64,000 bases of DNA, from NCBI RefSeq assembly GCF_031119335.1, contig NZ_JAVHXT010000019.1:13376-77375 (forward strand), given 5' to 3'. The stretch is from Pedobacter sp. Lineage in GTDB: Bacteria > Bacteroidota > Bacteroidia > Sphingobacteriales > Sphingobacteriaceae. This document shows positions 35,804-45,100 of the stretch, in pieces. How positions within the stretch are numbered: the first letter of the stretch is position 1; each line of letters opens with the position of its first letter. A program made the translations under genes and the position numbers. The notes under the pieces are model-generated. The model saw nothing but the letters and a program-made list of their open reading frames with translations. It was not told where the DNA came from and ran no database searches.

Positions 35804-36323
35804 CAGTTTTAATCATTAATAGGTGATGATCCTTCTTTAATACCTTCAAAAATTGGCGAAAGTTTTCAGATTTAGTCGTGCTGAACAGCAGCTTTTTATT
35901 GTTTTTCAGTACAATCTGAAGACCAATCGAATCACCATCGAATATAAAAGCTTTATCACTCCATTTAAACCATAAACGATAACGGAAACCCCAGCCACCG
36001 TATTCTCCTAAAGCATCGTATTTTCTAAGGTAAGCACTATCAATTTCGTCCCAACGAATACTTTTGGTTCTTGTGAAAGGCCAATATTTATAGGTAATGC
36101 CATCTTTGTTTACAAAAAGTGAAAGATAGTTCTGATTTATAAAATAGGCTAAGGCGAAAATAAGAACAACTCCTACAATTGGAAGGTAATAAATCTCTTT
36201 AAGTTCTTCTAAGCTTACACCAGTATCACCTAAAAAAGTAATACTCAATATAATGATGGCTTGTATACCAAATAGGATATAAAGCCACCATAAATTTAAT
36301 TTTTGTATTTCTTTGTATTCCAT
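35796..36323 (-). CDS. Two-helix membrane protein with PH-like domain
   Basis: 175 residues: helices at about 13-31 (WWLYILFGIQAIIILSITF) and 45-63, then a cytoplasmic beta-rich part (YLSLFVNKDGITYKYWPFT, IRWDEIDSAYLRKY, IGLQIVLKNNKKLLFSTT) that looks like a bacterial PH-type domain. Function unknown. Its start overlaps the SPFH stop (TAATG) and its end overlaps the Arc-family gene, so translation of the three genes is coupled. Confidence 0.68.
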   Translation of the reverse strand: MEYKEIQKLNLWWLYILFGIQAIIILSITFLGDTGVSLEELKEIYYLPIVGVVLIFALAYFINQNYLSLFVNKDGITYKYWPFTRTKSIRWDEIDSAYLRKYDALGEYGGWGFRYRLWFKWSDKAFIFDGDSIGLQIVLKNNKKLLFSTTKSENFRQFLKVLKKDHHLLMIKTDV

Positions 36324-37180
36324 TAATTGTATAGTGTGCCTGTATTTACAACTGGTTGAGCATTTCTATCGCCACATAACACCACTAGTAAGTTGCTTAC
36401 CATAGCCGCTTTGCGCTCTTCATCTAACTTAACTATTTCCTTTTCAGATAATCTCTCCAAAGCCATTTCAACCATCCCAACAGCGCCTTCAACAATCAGT
36501 TTACGAGCTGCAATTACTGCAGAAGCTTGCTGGCGTTGCAACATAGCGCTCGCTATTTCCTGTGCATAGGCTAAATGCGAAATTCTTGCTTCTATCACTT
36601 CAATACCGGCTCTCGAAAGGCGGTCGTTTAGTTCTTGTTCTAAAAGTGAGTTTACTTTATCCGCACCATCTTTAAGGGTGATTTGTGCATCTTCGTCTTC
36701 CAGATTATCGTAGGCAAAGCTATTTGCTAAATGTCTTACCGCCGCTTCACTTTGTATACTCACATATTGCACATAGTCTTCTACAGAGAAACTGGCTTTT
36801 GCTGTTTCCTGCACTTGCCATACCACTACAGCGCCAATTTCTATGGGGTTGCCCATTTTATCGTTCACTTTTAATTGTTGTCCGTTTAGGTTTCTAGCTC
36901 GCAACGACAGTTTTTTCTTGGTAGTTAGCGGGTTTACCCAGAAGAAACCATCAGATTTTACGGTGCCTACGTATTTTCCAAATAAGGTTAATACTTTCGA
37001 TTCGTTAGGGTTAACGATAATCAAGCCCGGTAGAACGAGAATGAAATCTATAGTTAATACAAGAGCTCCCCAACCAAATTGACGGTGAGCTAAAAGGTAT
37101 CCCCCAACAATTAAGAGGATAATTGACACGACTAACGTTAAGTAGCCAGAAGGTGGTTTGATAATTTTTTCAGATTGCAT
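36323..37180 (-). CDS. SPFH/band 7 membrane protein
   Basis: 285 residues. Two hydrophobic N-terminal segments (about 14-60) anchor the protein; then an SPFH domain (LIIVNPNESKVLTLFGKYVGTVKSDG start, GNPIEIGAVVVWQV, then VRHLANSFAYD) and a helical C-terminus rich in Ala/Glu (AQEIASAMLQRQQASAVIAA). It forms membrane-associated oligomeric rings in relatives (stomatin/HflK-like), working in membrane organisation or protease control. First gene of the three-gene operon ending with the Arc-type repressor; divergent from pgpH. Confidence 0.85.
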   Translation of the reverse strand: MQSEKIIKPPSGYLTLVVSIILLIVGGYLLAHRQFGWGALVLTIDFILVLPGLIIVNPNESKVLTLFGKYVGTVKSDGFFWVNPLTTKKKLSLRARNLNGQQLKVNDKMGNPIEIGAVVVWQVQETAKASFSVEDYVQYVSIQSEAAVRHLANSFAYDNLEDEDAQITLKDGADKVNSLLEQELNDRLSRAGIEVIEARISHLAYAQEIASAMLQRQQASAVIAARKLIVEGAVGMVEMALERLSEKEIVKLDEERKAAMVSNLLVVLCGDRNAQPVVNTGTLYN

Positions 37181-37321
37181 AATGATATTGTTTTGATATC
37201 AATTTTAATAAAAATATTTTTTAGTTCCAAATGATTTTTTCCACTCTCTTTAATCTATTGGCTACTTTATGTGCTTATGAAGAAATAAATAGTATTTTTG
37301 ATTTATTAAAAGAATTATATT

Positions 37322-39394
37322 TTGGCCAAGATTAAAAAGAATTCGCATAAAATACTTTATCGCAAGTACTCCTCCAATTTAAAATACGTAATGATGGCAG
37401 TTTGTGTGTTGGTGACAACATTTTACTTGCCTAAGCAGCCCCGCTTTCGTTATGAATTTGAAAAGGGAAAAACTTGGTTAAATAAGGATTTGATTTCGCC
37501 ATTTAGTTTTGCCATCTTAAAAACGCCGCAACAAATAGAAGAGGATAAGAAAAGTGTCATAAATAATATCTTACCGTTGTATCAGTACAAAGACGAGGTT
37601 TTTAAAGATCAAAGTGAGGCCTATCTCAACGAGTTTGATGTTAAGTGGAGGTCTAACACTTTAAATGAGGCTGATAAAGAAATAAATAGGCAACGTTCCC
37701 ATCAACTCCTTAAAACTATTTACACCAGAGGGATTATAGATATCAATCCAAAACATCAGAAAGGAAACAAATATTACGATTTTTCGCAAGTAAGAAACAA
37801 TGTGTCTACTAAAAGTAATTCGCAAGATGTTTTTACCACAGAAACGGCTTTAAATTATTTAAAAGAAAACTTTAAGGGTAGTGATGAAATTAAGCAAACA
37901 GTTTTAGATTTGGCCGAAAGTCATTTGAAGCCTAATCTTCTATTCGATGAAAGTTTAACTGCAACAGTGCAAGCTAACGCACTTAAAAGCATCTCTACTA
38001 CCAAAGGAATGGTACAAAAAGGCGATTTGATTGTAGCTAATGATACTGTCATAGATGAAGAAGTTTATCAGAAACTAGTATCTTTTAGGGAAACCTATGA
38101 TGCACAAACCAAAAGTGTAGGCGATGATAAATTGGTTTTCTTGGGGCAAGTACTCTTGGTGGGATTTATCATTACCTTGTTGATGGTGTTTCTGTATTTG
38201 TTTAGGAAGGATATTTTTGCAGATAGCAGGCAGCTTTCGCTAATTCTTTTGGTGGTAACTTCCATGTTACTGGTGCTTACTTGGGCAATTAAGTTCAATT
38301 TGTCCAACCTGTACCTTATACCATTCTGTATTGTTCCCATCATCATCAGGATTTTGTTTGATACACGTTTAGCTTTAAATCTACATTTGTTAGTGATTTT
38401 GATAGCAGGTTTCTTCGTGCCTAATAGTTTCGAGTTCGTTTTCTATCAAACCACAGCGGGTATGGTAGCCATTTACAGTATCAAAAATTTGGTTAAAAGA
38501 GAGCAGTTGCTTATCTCAGCATCTTTTATCCTAAGTGCATATTTTATCTCTTTTATGGGGATTACCTTATTAAGAGAAGGCTCTTTAACGCATATAGAAT
38601 GGGCGAACTTTTTGCCGTTTGTATTTAGTGTGTTGTTGTCTTTATTAGCCTATCCGTTAATTTATGCTTTTGAGAGGGTGTTTGGAATTACTTCAGATGT
38701 GGCTTTAATTGAATTGACCAACACCAATAATAAATTGTTACGTGAACTTGCTTTTAAGGCACCAGGGACATTCCAACATTCGCTTCAAGTAGCCAACCTA
38801 GCCGAAGCAGCAATTTTTAAAATAGGAGGGAATGCGCTATTGGTAAGAGCAGGAGCTTTGTATCACGATGTAGGTAAGATGGAAAACCCTCAGTATTTTA
38901 TAGAAAACCAAACAGGCACCAGTCCGCACGATAAGTTGCCATACGAGCAAAGTGCGCAAATTATCATCAGACACGTACATAAAGGCATCGAAATTACACG
39001 TAAGCACAAATTACCAGAGTCTGTGATAGATTTTATTAGAACGCATCATGGTAATACACGGGTCGATTATTTTTATCAATCCTTCCTTAAAAACTCTCCA
39101 GAAAAATTTATAGACGAGAATATTTTCCGTTATCCAGGACCAATACCTTTTTCTAAAGAAACTGGTGTTTTAATGTTGGCAGATTCGGTAGAAGCAGCCT
39201 CAAGAAGTCTTAAAAATCCGGACGCACAAAGCATAAGTGACCTAGTTGAAAGGATCATTGACTACAAATTGGAGCAAAATCAATTAGATAATTGCGATTT
39301 AACGTTAAAAGATTTAGAAACTATTAAGTTGATATTCAAGACAATGCTAATGAGTATCTATCATGTTCGCATAGATTATCCAAAAACAGTGTAA
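37322..39394 (+). CDS. 7TM-HD phosphohydrolase, PgpH-type c-di-AMP phosphodiesterase
   Basis: 690 residues from a TTG at 37322; no ATG precedes Met24/Met25, and starting there would remove the basic lead before helix 1, so TTG is preferred. Order: helix 1 (about 22-36), an extracytoplasmic 7TMR-HDED region (40-270), seven helices (about 275-450), then a cytoplasmic HD domain with PGTFQHSL (His486), LYHDVGKM (His515-Asp516), HVHKGIEI and LADSVEA (Asp621). Relatives hydrolyse cyclic di-AMP. The tRNA operon starts 7 bp past its stop. Confidence 0.88.
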   Translation: MAKIKKNSHKILYRKYSSNLKYVMMAVCVLVTTFYLPKQPRFRYEFEKGKTWLNKDLISPFSFAILKTPQQIEEDKKSVINNILPLYQYKDEVFKDQSEAYLNEFDVKWRSNTLNEADKEINRQRSHQLLKTIYTRGIIDINPKHQKGNKYYDFSQVRNNVSTKSNSQDVFTTETALNYLKENFKGSDEIKQTVLDLAESHLKPNLLFDESLTATVQANALKSISTTKGMVQKGDLIVANDTVIDEEVYQKLVSFRETYDAQTKSVGDDKLVFLGQVLLVGFIITLLMVFLYLFRKDIFADSRQLSLILLVVTSMLLVLTWAIKFNLSNLYLIPFCIVPIIIRILFDTRLALNLHLLVILIAGFFVPNSFEFVFYQTTAGMVAIYSIKNLVKREQLLISASFILSAYFISFMGITLLREGSLTHIEWANFLPFVFSVLLSLLAYPLIYAFERVFGITSDVALIELTNTNNKLLRELAFKAPGTFQHSLQVANLAEAAIFKIGGNALLVRAGALYHDVGKMENPQYFIENQTGTSPHDKLPYEQSAQIIIRHVHKGIEITRKHKLPESVIDFIRTHHGNTRVDYFYQSFLKNSPEKFIDENIFRYPGPIPFSKETGVLMLADSVEAASRSLKNPDAQSISDLVERIIDYKLEQNQLDNCDLTLKDLETIKLIFKTMLMSIYHVRIDYPKTV

Positions 39395-39400
39395 TTTTTT

Positions 39401-39430
39401 TTTGCAAACATTAATGAATTACTATATTTG
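39401..39430 (+). promoter_or_regulatory. Promoter of the tRNA-Ser/tRNA-Pro operon
   Basis: TTTG (39401-39404), 18 bp, TATATTTG (39423-39430): exact matches to both boxes of the Bacteroidota housekeeping promoter (TTTG / TAnnTTTG). It lies 31 bp before tRNA-Ser. Confidence 0.75.
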
Positions 39431-39461
39431 CAACCTCGAAACGCAGCAATGTTGATCGAAA

Positions 39462-39549
<88 letters not shown>

Positions 39550-39571
39550 AAAATAAAGGTGATACCACCAT

Positions 39572-39645
39572 CGGGGTGTAGCGTAGCCCGGTATCGCGCC
39601 ACATTTGGGATGTGGAGGTCGTAGGTTCGAATCCTGCCACCCCGA
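39572..39645 (+). tRNA. tRNA-Pro(TGG)
   Basis: 74 nt. Acceptor CGGGGTG (39572-39578) pairs with CACCCCG (39638-39644), discriminator A. Anticodon stem CCACA/TGTGG around TTTGGGA, anticodon TGG at 39606-39608. T-loop GTAGG-TTCGAAT-CCTGC. CCA is not encoded. Its last bases plus one (39634-39646) recur exactly at 50451-50463. Confidence 0.96.
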
Positions 39646-39646
39646 C
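39634..39646. other. Putative attachment-site repeat, left copy
   Basis: CTGCCACCCCGAC, the 3' end of tRNA-Pro plus one base. Identical 13-mer at 50451-50463. Placement at a tRNA 3' end is the usual target of tyrosine recombinases. Confidence 0.45.
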
Positions 39647-39652
39647 TTCAGA

Positions 39653-39688
39653 GGACAAATCAAATTTATGTTTGGTTTGTCCTTTTTT
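39653..39688 (+). terminator. Rho-independent terminator after tRNA-Pro
   Basis: GGACAAA-T-CAAA, loop TTTATG, TTTG-G-TTTGTCC, then six T. It begins 8 bp after the tRNA and ends the tRNA operon; it may also act for the convergent gene ending at 39754. Confidence 0.88.
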
Positions 39689-39753
39689 ATTTCCCTCTAA
39701 ACCTGGAACTGCAATTGGAATTGCAAATCCACTTGGGCAATTCCAGTATTCTT

Positions 39754-42108
39754 TTACTGAGCAGTGAAAAAACCGTAGTTTATTCCAACACGAAGTGCCT
39801 TAAGCCCATTCACGCCTTGTAGTTCTTCCAAGTCAAGTTCCTCCAAGTCATCGAGCAATATTTTCTGGTCTTGTAGGTAGCGGATGTAGGTAATGTATTC
39901 GCTCGCCTCGCTGGCGTTGTAATAAACCATAGCAATTTTTCCCGGTTGGGTGAGCCTTTCTTTGCCATCTTTTAGTTTGGCCTTGTCTATCCTCTTTTTA
40001 ATTACCTCGTAACGGATGTTATAGGCGCCTTCCACATCAAATCTCCGCTCATCATTTCTAAAGCTGATATCGATTTGGTTAGAATGGATAAAAATGAGCT
40101 GGGTAGTGTAGAGCGGTGTGGATAGCTGGCCCAGCATTCCGTTTGTTAATCTGGCTACTTCTGCCATCGACTGAAGCTGCCATAGTCTAATGTTTTTGAG
40201 GTACATCGTATCAAAGGGAATGCGTGGGGCAATGGCCTGCCCAATGTAAATGTCGTATTCCACGCCATCCGATCTAAATTTGGCAAAGTAGAAAGGGTAG
40301 GTGGCCTGCAGTTCTTTCTGCGAATTTTCAAGGTATTCGCCCACGGTCGTATTGATCATCTGCATGGCACTTTCTAACGTACGCCTATGCTGAAATGAAA
40401 TCCCCGTTTCGGGAAGGATGCTATGAAAATAGGGGGCAATGGTTTGTGTGGCTCTGGGCTGGGTTTCTCCAATATGTTTGAGTACTGGATGTACTTCAAA
40501 CTCTAAAAACTCGCTAACAATATTTTCTTGTAAGCTATTGTCTAAAGTGTTGATTTTTTCTATCAAATTTCTAGCATTAAATAATAGTTTGTCGAGCAGT
40601 TCCAGTTTAAGTATCTCTTTGAGCTGGAGAATGGTTTGACTTAACAGGTCGAGCTGTATCTTTAGGTCTTCCCGCAACGCTTGGTTACGTTCTGTAGTAG
40701 AATTTCTTATATCAATAGCGCCAAACAAAGGGTAAAGCCCCTTAAAAGTAACCGTTTCTATTTCTTGTACCAACTGCTGATTCTTGTTTTTATGGAGGAA
40801 ATCCCAAGCATGTTCATTAAACTTCCATTGTACCGAAGGCTGAAGGGCGGTAAATTTGTCCTTAATAACTTCATCCATTTTGGTGTTAAATTCTTCGATA
40901 TGGTACTGAAAAAGCTGGCCCAGGAGCGGAATGGCCCTTGATAGTTTAGAAAGCAGGTTGTCATCTAACACCAGTTCTGCTTTGGCATATATCTCTAATA
41001 GGCCAACCGTTTGTCCGCTGTAGGTTACCGGTAGTATGGAGTAGGATTTAATGCCATATTTACGGATAGCTTCCATAAACGGCATTTCTTCCATTTGCTC
41101 ATCGGTCATACCGTTAAAGAAAAGCGGTTTAGGATCTTTCCTATACTCGTAGAATTTTTGGTGAAATACTTCTTGGTCCATGCCAAACTGTTTGAAAGCA
41201 TTTAGCAATAGGCTTGAGATACTTTCTGTGGTATCGAAAACAGGCTTATCATTAACGGTGAGAAAAGGTAACAGACCGAAATCTATATCCGCTCTCCCGG
41301 TAAGGGTTTTTAGCGATTGTATAATGTGTTCATAAGCAGATTGTTGGTACGTGTGGTTAACAAGTGCTTTGGTAATTCCATCTAGGGCGTATTGCAGCGA
41401 CACGTCGGTAATGGATAGCACAGTAAAACCATCGAAACGGAAATCACATAACGGAAGTTGCTGTTTTAGCATTTCAAGTTCCTTTTCGTTTTGCCCAATG
41501 CCAGAAAGTTGATCGAAATTGAGTTTTGGAAGCGTTTTCTTGGTGTAGGTAATGTCTACAAATTGTGTATCTACATTTACTCTGTAATATTGGCGCAGGC
41601 CAGTATCTTTATTGGTGTTGGAAAAGGTAAGTTCGGTGTCGGAAAGGGTATTGTAGCTGTACAGTCTTTCCATGATCATGTTGTAAAGAAACGTGAACTG
41701 GTGTTCTTCATGTGAAATTGAATGTGTATTTTCCAGTTTTTCGGCAGATGTTTCGGTATTCTTAATGAAATCGTACATCAAATCTGTACTGAAAAATATC
41801 TGTTGCGGCACAGGTGTGCTCAAAGCCCAATAAAGCTCTTTCTCGTCGGCAAGCAATGGTGTTAAAATGGTGAAGATAAGTTCTAATGTTTCCCTATGTC
41901 CATCCAGCACAGCAACATCTAGCGTTTTTGCCAAAGCTTCCTCCGTTTCAATTTTCTCTAGAAGATAACGATAGAATTCCCGTTTCATGGTTTTCTCTGT
42001 TTTAAGCCTGCGCTTTAGATAGGCAATTAATGGGCGAAACGAAAGGCTCCAAGTGGCTGGGCAAACAGTTTGGTCGTCTTTTTTTATGTTGATGATTTGG
42101 GTGTTCAT
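39754..42108 (-). CDS. GAF-like large cytoplasmic protein, 784 aa
   Basis: 784 residues, no signal peptide or membrane helix. Residues about 225-405 look like a GAF-type sensor domain (KYGIKSYSILPVTYSGQTVG, LLEIYAKAELVLDD). The rest is helical at both ends, with an odd C-terminal half carrying FGAIDIRNSTTERN (462-475), AKFRSDGVEYDIYIG (609-623) and ALRVGINYG at the end. I recognise no catalytic domain for certain; the last three motifs recall class III nucleotidyl cyclases in order but with wide spacing, discussed in the findings. Last gene of the five-gene operon, 5 bp after the phosphatase fusion. Confidence 0.65.
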   Translation of the reverse strand: MNTQIINIKKDDQTVCPATWSLSFRPLIAYLKRRLKTEKTMKREFYRYLLEKIETEEALAKTLDVAVLDGHRETLELIFTILTPLLADEKELYWALSTPVPQQIFFSTDLMYDFIKNTETSAEKLENTHSISHEEHQFTFLYNMIMERLYSYNTLSDTELTFSNTNKDTGLRQYYRVNVDTQFVDITYTKKTLPKLNFDQLSGIGQNEKELEMLKQQLPLCDFRFDGFTVLSITDVSLQYALDGITKALVNHTYQQSAYEHIIQSLKTLTGRADIDFGLLPFLTVNDKPVFDTTESISSLLLNAFKQFGMDQEVFHQKFYEYRKDPKPLFFNGMTDEQMEEMPFMEAIRKYGIKSYSILPVTYSGQTVGLLEIYAKAELVLDDNLLSKLSRAIPLLGQLFQYHIEEFNTKMDEVIKDKFTALQPSVQWKFNEHAWDFLHKNKNQQLVQEIETVTFKGLYPLFGAIDIRNSTTERNQALREDLKIQLDLLSQTILQLKEILKLELLDKLLFNARNLIEKINTLDNSLQENIVSEFLEFEVHPVLKHIGETQPRATQTIAPYFHSILPETGISFQHRRTLESAMQMINTTVGEYLENSQKELQATYPFYFAKFRSDGVEYDIYIGQAIAPRIPFDTMYLKNIRLWQLQSMAEVARLTNGMLGQLSTPLYTTQLIFIHSNQIDISFRNDERRFDVEGAYNIRYEVIKKRIDKAKLKDGKERLTQPGKIAMVYYNASEASEYITYIRYLQDQKILLDDLEELDLEELQGVNGLKALRVGINYGFFTAQ

Positions 42109-42113
42109 TGGAT

Positions 42114-45100
42114 CTAAAATCTAAAGTTCATTGAAAAATAAGGGTACCAGCCTTCTCTAGAATAGGCGGCAACCACGCGTAAAACCGCCATTGATGCAGG
42201 TGCAAAGTACATACCGCCACCAACACCATGGTGCCATGCGTTCGAAGAGTCGTGAGCAGACCATACCCTTCCTACATCGTAAAGCCCCATCATACCTACT
42301 TGACCAGGGAGTATATAACTTACGAAATCTCCCAGTTTTAGACGCATTTCCAGGTTATTGTAGAAACTTTGACGGCCAGCAAACCTAAACTGCCGGTAGC
42401 CGAGCAAAGTACCCTCGCCACCCAAATAAGCGTGCTGATAAAAAGCAGGCTTGCCCACGGTTAGCGTGCCTCCAAAACGGTTGGCAAAAATAAGGTTGGC
42501 CCTGCCATCGAGGTTTTTGTAAAGGGCAATTGAACCTTGAAACTGGGCAAAAGAATTGGCAGAACTGCTTAAGCCTTTATAGCCAGATAACTTAAAATTG
42601 ATGTAGCTGCCCAAGGTAGGCAAAAGGTCTTGGTCTCTGGTATTGTTAATGAAGTTTATTATAGCACCAGCGAAGAACTTGTTACGGTCTATCACCAGAC
42701 TATCTGGAGAGTGTAGCTGTGAGGTTTGATTGATGAAACGACCAATATTATCACTGCGATCAAATCCGTAATATTGGAAACTCGGACCAAGGATAAGGGT
42801 AGATTTTGGGTTTCTCCAACGTACTGCCGGATCTAGTTGTATTAAATTGAAACGGGTGCGGTAATAACGGATGGTTTCGGTAAATGGACTTTGGTTGCCA
42901 ATACCAAAGAAATTGCGGGTATTGTCTGGTGCCTGTACACTGGCGTGGATCAGGATATCGGCACTGCCCAAGGCTTTGAGCCAATCTCCGGTATAGTTAA
43001 AGCGTATGGCAGAGGTAGCCACCGAATACAATGCAGCAAAAGATTGAGAATTGCCATAGGGCTGTTTCCTAAAGCCAGGGCTGGTCACTTTAACCAACGC
43101 ACCCAAAGAAAGGCCATCATCGGCGTTAAACCCTATATTTGGAAAAACAGAAGTTCTGCGGTAAAGATCCTTGCCCAGATAAGTAGCATTGCCTGTATCT
43201 GTAGCTAGCTTTGTTCTCAGTTTATTTTGGTCTGCGCCACTAAAAGTATTGTCGCCCTTTAGCCCAAACAGGCGAATGGATTTAGCGGAGGCTGGTACAT
43301 CATAAACCTTTTTGCCTTTGCCGGCAATAATCCTTAGCGAGATAGGTGAATTCTTTTGATCTAAAAGTACACTGTCGTTACCGTTGCGAAGGTAGAGGTT
43401 GATCCTCTTGGTAATCTTTGGGTCGAAGGTGTTGCTAAAAATAATATCTTTAACATCACCAGATTTATTGATTTTGTAAAGCTCTACTTTCAGATGTCCG
43501 TTTGCAGCATCGGTAATCACTGCTTTTTCGTTCTTGTGGCTAGCCTGTATATCTACTATACGGAAGAAAAAATGATAGTATTCATTCATTAGCTTGGGTA
43601 TTGCTGCCCTTCGCTGTTTCAGCTGTGCCAATAGCTGGTCGTGTCTTAAGTCGTAATTTTCCTTTGGTAATCGTTTAAGAGCTTCTTCCAATAGTTCATC
43701 GGTGTAAAGGCTACAAAATTCCAGTACTTCCCTGTCCCACTGTGCTTCGGTATATTGAGAAAGAATTTTACTGTTCATGGCTCTACCTTCCCATAAAAAC
43801 CAGTTGATGTCTTTTAGGTTGCGTTCATAGCCCTGCATAAATAGCAATAGGTCTGATCGTTGGGCAAAACGTTGCAGTTTGCCATCCGATTGGTAAAATA
43901 CCTGATCACGGTCTCTTGGAACGGCCGTATACTTAACACCTTTCTTTGTAGCCACTGGTTTCCAACGCCATTGGTCTTCATGACGGTCCCAGTCGCCCAA
44001 CAGTACATCTAATGCTTTGGCTCTTAAATATCCTTTGGCATCGTAGGTATTGTCATTGTCTTGGTCTAATTTTTTGAAAAACTTGGCGGTATTATCAGAA
44101 TTGCCCAGTGGATGGCGTTCCTCTAGTAAGCATACCGTGTTTTCGAAGATAGCTCCATAATCTCCCAAGGCAACATCTGGAGAAACTAGTCCTATGATGG
44201 GGTTGGCATGTGGTACGCCCGCAACCTTGGCCAATACAGGTACAACCAATGCGCTGAAAGGGTGCTGTGAGGCCATGTTATCTCTTACAATATCTTTGGC
44301 AAAGGTATTTTGTAGTCCTTTGGGAAGTAATACCTCTGGATATTTTTCTACGCTGCGCAACACATACTCCTTGCCGTTTTTGTCTTCGAGCCTAAGCGAA
44401 CGGGATTGGTTACCACCGCCCAATTGTGTGGGTTTTAGCCCGCCGTTAATTTCGGAGATACGGATTACTGGCAATTTGGTATCTAACGCATAGTCCTTGC
44501 GGTAGTTGTCGCCAAAAATATAACGATGGAAACGTCCCACACTATCGAATGATGGTTTTACTTTTACCATTACGCTATCGGCAGTAATCACTGTTACCGC
44601 TTTTTGGGTTTTTTCGTCTACAGGGGTATAGGGCTGGGTATAAGTGTACATTTTTTCAACACCTGTTTCATTATAGAGGTAATATTCATAGCGCATGCTG
44701 TTGTCCATTAACTGATCTGCAACAACGTAGCCATTGTGGTAACTTTGGAATAGGGTGTTCTTGCCTTTTTTGTTGGGCGAATGTTTGGCGCCAGCACCAC
44801 TCACAATCTGTAGCTGTGCCGATTTGATCAATTGTAAACCGTGTTCATGCCCAGCAGCATATACCACATTCGGCATATCTCCAAAAACTCCGTTTACTTT
44901 GGTAATCATTTCCTTGTACAAAGGATGTTTCATATCCTCTGGGTTTAAAAAGGTAGACCTTAAAAAGGGATAGAGCGAGCCTATGCCAGGCAGCGGAATG
45001 TAAAGGTTTTTATTGAGAGAAGTAAGTGGAAACAAATGGTTCTTGAAAGTAAAATATCCACCATGTGCTCCATAACTCTGAAAAGGGTGGTGGGAGGCAA

